From Chloroflexota bacterium (GTDB lineage: Bacteria > Chloroflexota > Anaerolineae > Anaerolineales > Villigracilaceae), in contig JACPYX010000021.1 in the NCBI GenBank assembly GCA_016195815.1, forward strand, positions 1-64,000: 64,000 nt of DNA, written 5' to 3'. The position numbers and the translations under genes are program-made. Under the pieces are notes generated by a model. The model saw nothing but the letters and a program-made list of their open reading frames with translations, had not been told where the DNA came from and ran no database searches. Within the stretch, counting starts at the first letter, position 1, and every line of letters begins with the position of its first letter. Shown here piece by piece: positions 50,007 through 57,980 of the stretch.

Positions 50007-51101
50007 TCAGGGTCTCTTCAAGAATTCATGGACCAGCGAATGAAAATGATGGACGCCGTTCTCGCGCTTGACAGAGAAACGTCCCTGGGTGTAGGCGCGC
50101 GAGCGTAATCCGCGTTGGACGGCCTGGCAAATCTCGATGTCTTCCAGTTGGACCTGGTCGCTGAAGGCAATGCCCTGTTGAAGCGTTTCCCAGGCCTCGC
50201 CGCTGCCGCCTTCGAGGAAGTACCACTCAAAAATGGTCAGCGTGGTTTCCTGGTCAATCGGCAGGATGATGTTGATCGAAATATTATCGGGATACAAATT
50301 GAGCATCAGGTTTGGGAAAACCCAGTAATAAAGCACATTTGCATCTGCTTCGAGGTCTGCGTAAGGCAGTTTGGCCGCGCCTCTTGCAGGGCGCAGCGGT
50401 GAATGCTGCAAGGAATGGAATTGACGCGTCTCGACTTTATATTGATCGTAATCCACCACGCGGAATAAACCGGGATGAGCGATCGGGATGTGGTAGCCTT
50501 CGAGGTAATTATCAACGTACACTTTCCAATTGGATTTGACAACGTAATCGCGCCGCTCAACCAAAGACATCTTTTCCAATGCGATGTGCTTCGTCTCAGG
50601 CATGATCTCGCCAAACATCCCTGCCAGGCTTTCAGCCTGCGCGTCCAAATTAACGAAGACCAGCGGCCCCCACGTTTCGACCCGAACAGCCTGAAGACAG
50701 AAATCGGCTGGTTCAAAGTTTTCCACGCCCTCGAATTCGGGCGTTTTCATTAACTTGCCCTCCAGGTTATAGGTCCAGCCGTGATACTGGCATTGGAGCG
50801 ATTTGCGATTGCCTTTGCCTGATGCGACCTGCCCGGCGCGATGGCGGCAGACGTTGAAGAATCCGCGCAGGATATTATCTGTGCCGCGCGTGATGACCAG
50901 CGGTTCTCCCGTCAATTCACAGGCAACAAAATCGCCGGGGCGTTGCAGGTCGGCTGTGCGTGCAACGGCCTGCCAGGTCCTGGCGAATATCTTTTCTTTC
51001 TCAGCTCCGAGAAATTCAGGGAATGTGTACCAGCGCGACGGGAGCGTAAATGCGGCGGCGAGGTTTGGCTCGAATTTGTAGTCGTCTAATGAAAGAGTCA
51101 T
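50007..51101 (-). CDS. Rieske non-heme iron oxygenase, alpha subunit
   Basis: The 364-residue protein has the Rieske 2Fe-2S ligands CRHRAG (Cys85, His87) and CQYHGW (Cys104, His107) and the mononuclear iron histidines in NYLEGYHIPIAHP (about 217-229). This is the ring-hydroxylating or choline-monooxygenase-like family; it needs an electron-transfer partner that is not encoded nearby. Substrate unknown. It is 38 bases upstream of the GH4 gene. Confidence 0.9.
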   Translation of the reverse strand: MTLSLDDYKFEPNLAAAFTLPSRWYTFPEFLGAEKEKIFARTWQAVARTADLQRPGDFVACELTGEPLVITRGTDNILRGFFNVCRHRAGQVASGKGNRKSLQCQYHGWTYNLEGKLMKTPEFEGVENFEPADFCLQAVRVETWGPLVFVNLDAQAESLAGMFGEIMPETKHIALEKMSLVERRDYVVKSNWKVYVDNYLEGYHIPIAHPGLFRVVDYDQYKVETRQFHSLQHSPLRPARGAAKLPYADLEADANVLYYWVFPNLMLNLYPDNISINIILPIDQETTLTIFEWYFLEGGSGEAWETLQQGIAFSDQVQLEDIEICQAVQRGLRSRAYTQGRFSVKRENGVHHFHSLVHEFLKRP

Positions 51102-51170
51102 ATTTTTACCTGCTGGGCGGAATTTTTTAAACTATAACCGAGATATAAGTTATACGTCAATCAGGTCTAA

Positions 51171-51210
51171 AAATGGATGCCCGATTCAATTTCGAATCGG
51201 GCATCCATTT
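51171..51210 (-). terminator. Terminator after the exporter operon
   Basis: A perfect 17-bp stem (AAATGGATGCCCGATTC and its complement) around AATTTC lies 22 bases after the last adaptor gene, followed on the minus strand by TTTAGA. Confidence 0.72.
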
Positions 51211-51232
51211 CATAAATGCGAAATGGAAAGTT

Positions 51233-52072
51233 TCATTTTCCAGTTGCAATCTCCACGTCGGCGCTCATGCCCCACATTAAACCCGCGGGCGGATCATCCA
51301 GCCTGATCGTGACCTTGTAAACCACATCTCCGCCGGCCTTTTCTCCCCTCGGCGCGATGGCAACGACTTTGCCGTTGAAATCCTGTGCAAATGCTTTTAA
51401 CCGCACGGTTGCAGTCTGTCCCACCTGCACATTGGCGATGTCCCGTTCGCTCAGGTCGGTGGTCTCGATCTGTAAATCATCGAGATTTCCCAATACCATC
51501 ACAACCTGTCCGGGCTGGACAAATTCACCTGGCTTTATATTGATGGCAACAACTATCCCGTTGAAAGGGGCAGCGAGTGTGCCCTGGGCAAGAGCGGCTT
51601 GCGCGATTTCAAGCGCGGCCTGCGCCTGTAAAACTTTCGCATCTGCTATCTGGCGCAATTCCGGCGGGCCGCTGAGAGAAACTACCCTGCCAGCCTGATT
51701 GATTGTCTTGCGCGCATACCTTTGAAGTTCTGCTTCTGCCTGTGCCGCGCGGGCGCTTGCTTCTGCTCCCGTCACGGATAACGCCAGGTCGGGAGTATTC
51801 AAAACCATCAGGGTTTGCCCCTCTTGAATTTTGTCGCCTTCCTTCACCATGACATCCCTGACCGTGGCTGAGATCAGGTATCCCATTTGCGATGTTTGCG
51901 CGGGGATAACCAATGCAGATGCCGTCACATTGCCGGAAGTCGGCGCGCTCGAACTGCTCACTGCGGTTGGCGCGCCCAGCGGGGGAGTCGTTGGGGTTTG
52001 GCTTGCGCAACCGGCCAGGATAATGACCAACGCCATACTCACCGCAGGCATGGTTAAGCAAAATCGTTTCAT
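51233..52072 (-). CDS. HlyD-family adaptor lipoprotein 1
   Basis: The 279-residue protein has a lipoprotein signal peptide with lipobox LAGC (Cys22) followed by a Pro/Thr/Ser-rich linker. The membrane-fusion fold follows: lipoyl half-motif (VKEGDKIQEGQTLMVLN), a short helical hairpin, and AAPFNGIVVAINIKPGEFV. It would be anchored outside the membrane and couple to the FtsX-like permeases. Last gene of the operon; clearly a paralogue of the adaptor upstream. Confidence 0.87.
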   Translation of the reverse strand: MKRFCLTMPAVSMALVIILAGCASQTPTTPPLGAPTAVSSSSAPTSGNVTASALVIPAQTSQMGYLISATVRDVMVKEGDKIQEGQTLMVLNTPDLALSVTGAEASARAAQAEAELQRYARKTINQAGRVVSLSGPPELRQIADAKVLQAQAALEIAQAALAQGTLAAPFNGIVVAINIKPGEFVQPGQVVMVLGNLDDLQIETTDLSERDIANVQVGQTATVRLKAFAQDFNGKVVAIAPRGEKAGGDVVYKVTIRLDDPPAGLMWGMSADVEIATGK

Positions 52073-52095
52073 TCCCTATCTCCTGAATCCATTAC

Positions 52096-52884
52096 TTAAT
52101 TCCCCGTTTGAATCTTTACATCGGCTGTCATCCCCCAACGCAGGCCCTGTGGTTGTTCATCCAGTTCGATCGTCACTTTATAAACAACATCCCCGCCGAC
52201 CGTTGTGGAAAACCGCGCCACATCCACAACTTTGCCCGTGAAGTCCTGATTCAACGCCTGAACAAAAACCCTGGCCGATTGACCAACCTGCACGTTGGGG
52301 ATATCGCGTTCGCTCACATCAGTGGTTTCAATTTGAAACTGCGAAAGATCGCCGAGAATCACAACGAGCTGTCCGGGCACGACCGTTTCGGCGGCGGAAA
52401 TATTAACCGAAGCAATTGTCCCATTGATCGGCGCTGTCAATGTCGCCTGCGCCAGAGTTGCCTTGGCAGAATCGAGGGATGCCTGGGCGCGATCCACATC
52501 TGCCTGGGCGGAATCCAAATGCTCCTGGTCCGTGCCGATCCGCCTCAAGTATTTGACCTGGGATTGGGCGGCCGTTAAATTGGCCTCTGCCTCTTTGACG
52601 CGCGCCTCCAAAATTGTAGCGTCGAGTGTGATAAGAGTCTGCCCGGCGGTGACTGTATCGCCAGCCGTAACTTCAACGTTTTTTACCACGCCGGTTAGCG
52701 GAAAGCTCAATTGCACACTTTGTGCAGGGACAACTTCTGCCGAGGCTGAAACGCTGTTCGAGGCTGTGGCCGGTTTGGCGGCGTCCAGAACGATTGTCGG
52801 AATCGCTGTCGGCGTGGAGGCCGCGCTGCAGGCGGTCAGGGTCAATGCAAAGATCGTTAGTGCGATTAAATATATTTTTTTCAT
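52096..52884 (-). CDS. HlyD-family adaptor lipoprotein 2
   Basis: The ATG at 52884 gives 262 residues with a signal peptide and lipobox LTAC (Cys19). It has VEVTAGDTVTAGQTLITLD, a coiled-coil hairpin at about 90-145 and TAPINGTIASVNISAAETV. A start at 52914 would overlap the ATPase gene by 23 bases. It shares sequence with the other adaptor across the whole length, so the pair arose by duplication. Confidence 0.88.
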   Translation of the reverse strand: MKKIYLIALTIFALTLTACSAASTPTAIPTIVLDAAKPATASNSVSASAEVVPAQSVQLSFPLTGVVKNVEVTAGDTVTAGQTLITLDATILEARVKEAEANLTAAQSQVKYLRRIGTDQEHLDSAQADVDRAQASLDSAKATLAQATLTAPINGTIASVNISAAETVVPGQLVVILGDLSQFQIETTDVSERDIPNVQVGQSARVFVQALNQDFTGKVVDVARFSTTVGGDVVYKVTIELDEQPQGLRWGMTADVKIQTGN

Positions 52885-52891
52885 TTTAGCC

Positions 52892-53587
52892 TTATGCTTT
52901 TGTCGAATTGCCATTGTTCTCGACGATCAATCCGTCGCGGAGAGTTACAACGCGCTGGGCGTATTTGATCACGCGCGGATCGTGCGTGGCGAACACGAAA
53001 GTCACGCCCGTATCTTTGTTGAGTTTCTGCATGATGTCCATCACCTGCTTGCCATTCTCAGTATCAAGGTTGGCGGTCGGTTCATCAGCCAGAACGAGGG
53101 ACGGGTTGATGGAAAGCGCGCGCGCCACTGCCACGCGTTGTTGCTGCCCGCCGCTGAGTTGATCGGGGCGATGATGCGCGCGCTCGCCGAGACCGACGGC
53201 CTCCAGCATTTCATTTACGCGTGCTTTCCGCTCGGCGGGCTTCATGCCATTCAGCAGAAGCGGCAGTTCGATGTTCTCATAAGCCGTCAGTGTGGGAATA
53301 AGGGCGAAGAACTGGAAGATGAATCCAATGGCTCCCTTGCGTAGATCCGCCCGCTGGTCGCGATTGAGGCGGGTGGCTTCTTTACCGTTGATAAAGACAC
53401 TTCCAGTAGTCGGTTGGTCAAGCAGGCCGATCAACTGCAATAGAGTCGTCTTGCCGGAGCCTGAAGGCCCGACTAAAGCAGTGAATTCTCCGTTCGTGAT
53501 GCTCAAGTCCACACCGCGCAGGGCTTGGGTTTCCACCTCACCGATTTTGAACGTCCGTGTTGCGTTGATGACTTTAGTAACTTCCAT
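52892..53587 (-). CDS. MacB-type ABC exporter ATP-binding protein
   Basis: The ATG at 53587 follows GGAG and gives 231 residues. Walker A is GPSGSGKTT, the signature [15 protein letters not shown], Walker [13 protein letters not shown] and the switch FATHD, matching the LolD/MacB subfamily. It would drive the two FtsX-like permeases encoded just upstream. Confidence 0.93.
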   Translation of the reverse strand: MEVTKVINATRTFKIGEVETQALRGVDLSITNGEFTALVGPSGSGKTTLLQLIGLLDQPTTGSVFINGKEATRLNRDQRADLRKGAIGFIFQFFALIPTLTAYENIELPLLLNGMKPAERKARVNEMLEAVGLGERAHHRPDQLSGGQQQRVAVARALSINPSLVLADEPTANLDTENGKQVMDIMQKLNKDTGVTFVFATHDPRVIKYAQRVVTLRDGLIVENNGNSTKA

Positions 53588-53588
53588 T

Positions 53589-54815
53589 TTAGTCTCCAAT
53601 TCCGTGCAATGCTTCGACAGGTTCCATGCGCGCGGCCAGCACAGCCGGATAAAGTGAAGCGATCAGTGTAACTATGTAGGTCAGGACGGTCAAAATGATC
53701 GTATCTTTTATAGTGAGCTGAGTATAAATAATGTTCCTGATCAAATAACCGCTGATGCCCATCGCACCAACATTTATCGGAAGACCATACACGGCAAAGT
53801 AGCCAACTAACAGGCCGCCAATAATTAATCCTCCGACCACTCCGCCTGTGGCAAGCACTGCGGCTTCGGTCAGGAATTGAGCCATGATGCGATATCCCTT
53901 CATGCCGATGGCTAAAAGGATGCCAATCTCACGCGTGCGTTCGAACACGGACATGACGAGCGTATTCGTGACGACCGTAGCGGTGATCCCCAGTATGATC
54001 AGATAAAAAATGTACATAAATGAATTGGCGAGATCCTCAGTTTGCGAAATTACCTCGGTCATTTTTTGCCAGGTCAGAACCTGATAGTCCGGCGATTGCA
54101 AAGCAGCTGCAACTGCATCCGCCTGGGTCTGATCTTTCAACAGGATGAAAATCGTGCTTGCATGATTCTCGGTGCCTGTAATCGTCTGGGCTTTGGCTAG
54201 CGGCATGAACACTGTGTTTTCATCGTAGGTTGTGGTATTGGTCGAGTAAATGCCTTTCACCGTGAAGAGTTGTTCGTCCACGTTACCGTTGGACGTGTTC
54301 ACCAACAGATTGACCTTTTCTCCAACCTGGATGTCGAATTTATCGGCCAGGGGTTTGCCAACGACAATGCTATCGCGATCATCGGGAGTGATGAACTGCC
54401 CCGCGATCAAACCTTGACGAAAGACCTGGTTCGCCTCAGATGCTGGATCAATGCCGATGACCTGTACGCCCCTCGAATCTTCGCCCGCCGTGACGATGCC
54501 GCTGGCAACCAGGCGCGGCGTCGCGACAGCAACTTGTGGCAGAGATTGAATCTGCGCAATCACCTGATCAGGATTGGCGACCAAATCTTCCCATTTCAGG
54601 CTGATCTTATTTTCATTGTACGAAACAGCCCGAACTTGTAAATGCCCGGTCTGTAATTGAATGGTAGGCTGGATTGCGCTTTGTATTTCACCTCTCAACA
54701 CCGATGCAAACAAGAGCAACAGAGCTGCGCCCATGGATACTGCCAGCGCAGAAAGAATCGAGCGGCGTTTATTGCGGCCCAGATCGCGGAAAGCCATTTT
54801 GAGAAGTTGTGACAT
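53589..54815 (-). CDS. FtsX-like (MacB-type) ABC permease 1
   Basis: The 408-residue protein has one N-terminal membrane segment after a basic start ([20 protein letters not shown]), a large extracytoplasmic domain of about 230 residues and three C-terminal membrane segments, with [20 protein letters not shown], the FtsX-domain signature. It starts nine bases after permease 2. Type VII ABC exporters act by mechanotransmission rather than carrying substrate through the membrane. Confidence 0.9.
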   Translation of the reverse strand: MSQLLKMAFRDLGRNKRRSILSALAVSMGAALLLLFASVLRGEIQSAIQPTIQLQTGHLQVRAVSYNENKISLKWEDLVANPDQVIAQIQSLPQVAVATPRLVASGIVTAGEDSRGVQVIGIDPASEANQVFRQGLIAGQFITPDDRDSIVVGKPLADKFDIQVGEKVNLLVNTSNGNVDEQLFTVKGIYSTNTTTYDENTVFMPLAKAQTITGTENHASTIFILLKDQTQADAVAAALQSPDYQVLTWQKMTEVISQTEDLANSFMYIFYLIILGITATVVTNTLVMSVFERTREIGILLAIGMKGYRIMAQFLTEAAVLATGGVVGGLIIGGLLVGYFAVYGLPINVGAMGISGYLIRNIIYTQLTIKDTIILTVLTYIVTLIASLYPAVLAARMEPVEALHGIGD

Positions 54816-54824
54816 GACGGCTCC

Positions 54825-56054
54825 CTAAACGTAATGCAGCGCTTCGGCAGGTTCGCGCCGGGCGGCTTCGCTGGCGGGAATCCATGCCGCGAGCGTGGCG
54901 ATGATCAGCACGGTAATGGCGCGTGCAAATATGTTACCCAAGCCAAAGCTTGTATACACGCGCCCGCTGATCAGGGCAGTGTACTCGGTCACGCTGGCGA
55001 ATTGGGTGAAGTCCATGCCCACGACTCCGAACGAGCCGTTGATTAACAGCCCCAACAAGACGCCTGCTACTGCGCCGACTAAACCAATCATAGTGCCTTC
55101 GAGGATGAACAGGGTCGCGATCTGACGCGGCTTGAGACCCATTGCACCCAGCAGGCCAATCTCGCGCGTCCGTTCGTAGACGGCCATAAGAAGAAGATTG
55201 AGAATTCCAATTCCTGCGATCAACTCGATAATGACGCTGAAGATATTCATCGCTGCACCTTTTTGGGTGAGAGCCGATGCAAGCTCGGGATAATTTTTAT
55301 CCCAGGACTCTACTTCGTAGCCTGGTAACGCAGGCGCAAGCGCCGCAACAAAACTTGACTCTTTGCCAAGCGTTTTCAAGTTAATGTCCACTTCCGTTGA
55401 CTGGCCGGGCAAACCATAGAGAGTCTGCGCCTCATTCAGCGAAATATAAACTGTACTTTTCTCGACGGTGGGCAGTCCAATATCGTAAATACCGGTTACG
55501 GTCATGGTGCGCTGGCGGTTTTGTTTGTGAATGTCACTGCCAACCACCGTAAGGCGGTCGCCGACCTTGAGTCCCATCACGTCAGCCAATCCTTTTCCGA
55601 TGAGGATCGAATCTTGATCGTTTGCCGTCAGCCAGCGACCACCGGCAATGTTGGCGGCGATCAAACTGACGGGCGCTTCCGCTTCAGGCTCGATGCCGAT
55701 GATGCTGATCGAGAACGCGCCTTCGCGGTTGCTGGCCAGTCCGCCCGTTTGGATACGGCGTGTGGCTGAGACCACATTCGGCTGGGATAAAGCCGCTTTA
55801 ACGACAGCCGAATCGTTGGTCAAGGGAAGAAGCGGATTGCTGTCCGCTTTTGCGCGGTAGCCCGCGGTATGAATTTGAATATTGCCGCCCAGCACGCGGA
55901 TGGCGTTGCCGTAGATGGCCTGATTGAATCCATCCACAAGGCCGTCATAAAACATCATGAGGGCCAGGGCAAGTCCCATGGCGATCACGATGATGATCGT
56001 CCGGCGGCGGTGACGCCAAATGTTGCGCCATGCAAGGCGCAAGTAAAGTGTCAT
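54825..56054 (-). CDS. FtsX-like (MacB-type) ABC permease 2
   Basis: The 409-residue protein has the same topology as its downstream neighbour, with LAWRNIWRHRRRTIII at the start and YERTREIGLLGAMGLKPRQI before the last segments. The two permeases probably form a heterodimer with the shared ATPase. It starts 17 bases after the TetR gene. Confidence 0.9.
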   Translation of the reverse strand: MTLYLRLAWRNIWRHRRRTIIIVIAMGLALALMMFYDGLVDGFNQAIYGNAIRVLGGNIQIHTAGYRAKADSNPLLPLTNDSAVVKAALSQPNVVSATRRIQTGGLASNREGAFSISIIGIEPEAEAPVSLIAANIAGGRWLTANDQDSILIGKGLADVMGLKVGDRLTVVGSDIHKQNRQRTMTVTGIYDIGLPTVEKSTVYISLNEAQTLYGLPGQSTEVDINLKTLGKESSFVAALAPALPGYEVESWDKNYPELASALTQKGAAMNIFSVIIELIAGIGILNLLLMAVYERTREIGLLGAMGLKPRQIATLFILEGTMIGLVGAVAGVLLGLLINGSFGVVGMDFTQFASVTEYTALISGRVYTSFGLGNIFARAITVLIIATLAAWIPASEAARREPAEALHYV

Positions 56055-56071
56055 TATGGTTTCCTTTCTAA

Positions 56072-56734
56072 CTAAGAGCTGGTTTTGAATTTGGATTCTG
56101 TTTTACGCAAGCCGTATTCCATTACATATAGCAATTTATCTATCGTTTCCTGTGTCTTCGGCGAGCGCATCCATTTCAGCATGTCTTTTTGCTTCATGCC
56201 TTCGTTCAGGACGTAGGTGGTGATCGCATTGCTCCATGTTTCCATGATCATGACAGCCAGTTTCACATTCACGCTCTGGTCCACTTCGCCGCGTTCGATG
56301 GCGTGTTTGATCATTGTCGTCAACGCCTGCGTTGTCTTCTGGCGGTATTCAGAAAAATTTTTTCCATAATACAGACCTTCGCCAAGTAATACACGCCAGG
56401 CGGCTTGAATGGCGCGTGGGTGAGCAAGCCCGAACTCCATGCCTGTTTTGACCATCCAGCGGAAGTAGTGGAACGTGTCCATGTTGCTGCTTGGTGGATG
56501 TTTGCCCTTGAAGAATTCCATTTCTTCGCGCTCGATCGTAGAGAGTAAATACATGAAGACGTCCTGCTTATCTTCAAAATACTGATAGAAACTTCCTTTT
56601 GCAATCCCGCTGTTTTTCACGATCCGATTCGTAGAAGCGTTCTCCAAACCGTATTGGGCAAATTCTTCCACAGCGGCGTTGATAATCGTTTCACGCTTTT
56701 CTTCGGGGAGGTTAAGAAAGGTTTGTTTGGGCAT
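56072..56734 (-). CDS. TetR-family transcriptional regulator
   Basis: The 220-residue protein has an N-terminal TetR helix-turn-helix (FAQYGLENASTNRIVKNS, then GIAKGSFYQYFEDKQDVF) and a helical ligand domain. It is the first gene of the exporter operon and has two palindromes immediately upstream, so it most likely represses this operon until a ligand binds. Confidence 0.92.
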   Translation of the reverse strand: MPKQTFLNLPEEKRETIINAAVEEFAQYGLENASTNRIVKNSGIAKGSFYQYFEDKQDVFMYLLSTIEREEMEFFKGKHPPSSNMDTFHYFRWMVKTGMEFGLAHPRAIQAAWRVLLGEGLYYGKNFSEYRQKTTQALTTMIKHAIERGEVDQSVNVKLAVMIMETWSNAITTYVLNEGMKQKDMLKWMRSPKTQETIDKLLYVMEYGLRKTESKFKTSS

Positions 56735-56741
56735 AATAATG

Positions 56742-56774
56742 TGACTTCCAAGTCATATGACCAGCAGGTCATAT
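56742..56774. promoter_or_regulatory. Two palindromic operators of the TetR regulator
   Basis: TGACTT-CC-AAGTCA (56742-56755) and ATATGACC-AGCA-GGTCATAT (56755-56774) share a TGAC half-site and lie between the -10 and the regulator gene, suited to repression. Confidence 0.65.
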
Positions 56775-56800
56775 TGTAGGACGATTCTTGTCCATGTCAA
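56773..56800 (-). promoter_or_regulatory. Promoter of the TetR-exporter operon
   Basis: A perfect TTGACA (56795-56800), a 16-base spacer and TACAAT (56773-56778) on the minus strand. The operator overlaps the downstream edge of the -10. Confidence 0.7.
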
Positions 56801-57107
56801 TATGAGCAATGTAACTTTCCTTAAATTGTTGAGGCTTTGAGAAACTGAATATTCCCCCGATCATTTTCAGTATCAATCCCGTTTGCAGGAGGTGAGCGCG
56901 GCCGCACCGTCAGCAAGGACCGCGAACAGCGGCGGAGTTTAGTTGGCAGTAGGGACAAGAAAGAATGTGTTGAGCAAAATGGTGGATGATTTTGTCCAAT
57001 GGATGAAGGCACGCAGGCGGCGCCCACAACTCCGACCGAACGATCGGCCCGTCAGCGGGCAATCTCCCGACAGGATCATGAGCCTGCGCCTTTAGCTTAT
57101 TGAGATA

Positions 57108-57620
57108 TTAGTCCAGGCTTTGGTCGCATACTTTCCTGAACCCGCATTTGCGGCAACGCGCCGCGTCTTCATGCGAACGCGGGACATTGGTGCGGATTTC
57201 GTCGCGTTTCATTTCGGCCAGTTCATCCAGCAAAGCAGACTCGAGTTCGGGCGTGTAATCCACGGCAAAGTCACGGTTGGGATAATGGATAATGCCATAC
57301 GGTGGACGTTTGCCATACGTCTTTTCCACCAGCAGGCAATACGCCGCGACTTGAAAGATGTGCGAGTCGTATGGCGCTTCGGGTGTGCGCCCCGATTTTA
57401 CTTCAACGGGAATAATCTTCCCATGGCGTTCGACGAGATAATCGGGCTTGCCGGTGAGTCCAAGTTCCGCGTAGATGAGCGGCTTCTCCACTTCGCCCCA
57501 GGCGCGTGTATCGGTGTAGACGACGCGTCCGCCGGGCAGGCCGGATTTGCGGTGCTGGCGATCGCCTTGAAGTAAGAAAACGATGGCGAGGATAAGTAGA
57601 AAGAGGGAGAGGTAAAGCAT
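57108..57620 (-). CDS. Cas4/Dna2-like nuclease core with membrane anchor
   Basis: The 170-residue protein begins with one membrane segment (about 2-18), then GKPDYLVE and IPVEVKSGRTP (PD-(D/E)XK core with Asp, Glu and Lys), an HIFQVAAYC helix typical of RecB-family motif IV, and a C-terminal cluster CRKCGFRKVC that supplies three Fe-S cysteines. The fourth is expected from the partner encoded immediately upstream (stop and start share one base). Presumed DNA exonuclease at the membrane; no cas genes are nearby. Confidence 0.8.
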   Translation of the reverse strand: MLYLSLFLLILAIVFLLQGDRQHRKSGLPGGRVVYTDTRAWGEVEKPLIYAELGLTGKPDYLVERHGKIIPVEVKSGRTPEAPYDSHIFQVAAYCLLVEKTYGKRPPYGIIHYPNRDFAVDYTPELESALLDELAEMKRDEIRTNVPRSHEDAARCRKCGFRKVCDQSLD

Positions 57621-57871
57621 TACGGCATGATCCGCAAAATGTTATCTGTAAGAAACGCAACAAGCGCAATCAGAGCTGCGAGGAGCAGAATCCAACCCAA
57701 AGTCCGAAGAAGACCCGCCGCGATGACTTTGCGTCCATGCTGGCGATGCAGTTCCGTCCCTGTGGCGAGTTCAGCCTGGTTTTCCGATTTCAGACCCTGC
57801 TTGCGATACCACCAGGCGCGGCGGCAGTAAAGATACGATCCAATATCGGATGCGCGAATGACGGATGACAT
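57620..57871 (-). CDS. N-terminal Cas4-like partner with membrane segment
   Basis: The ATG at 57871 gives 83 residues: MSSVIRASDIGSYLYCRRAWWY holds in its later part the first Cas4 cysteine and the YC-x2-A-WW pattern, GTELHRQHGRK holds the motif-I-type histidine, and one membrane segment ends the protein (about 58-80). It looks like the N-terminal third of Cas4/Dna2 made as a separate chain. A TATACT at 57878-57883 is only six bases before the ATG, so the message is probably leaderless; a start at 57901 is less likely. Confidence 0.7.
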   Translation of the reverse strand: MSSVIRASDIGSYLYCRRAWWYRKQGLKSENQAELATGTELHRQHGRKVIAAGLLRTLGWILLLAALIALVAFLTDNILRIMP

Positions 57872-57980
57872 GCGCAAAGTATAGCGCAAATCACCCGTCA
57901 TTTGTTCGAGGCGCGTTACCGTTCGAGTGCGGTCTGGCGCTTTACGATAGAGAAGTTAATCTGGCTCCGGAAATTTGATC

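Larger units (their letters stand above)
56735..57107. other. Intergenic region with the exporter promoter
   Basis: The first 70 bases hold the promoter and operators of the TetR operon. In the remaining 300 bases up to the Cas4-like gene no gene, repeat or hairpin was convincing. Confidence 0.55.

Noticed and set aside
52424-53344. 306-residue plus-strand open frame over the exporter adaptor and ATPase genes
   Set aside because: It crosses two well-supported genes in antisense and has no recognisable domain.
57108-57871. cas4 as part of a CRISPR-Cas locus
   Set aside because: No cas1, cas2, effector gene or array is nearby, and both chains have membrane segments, unlike adaptation-module Cas4.
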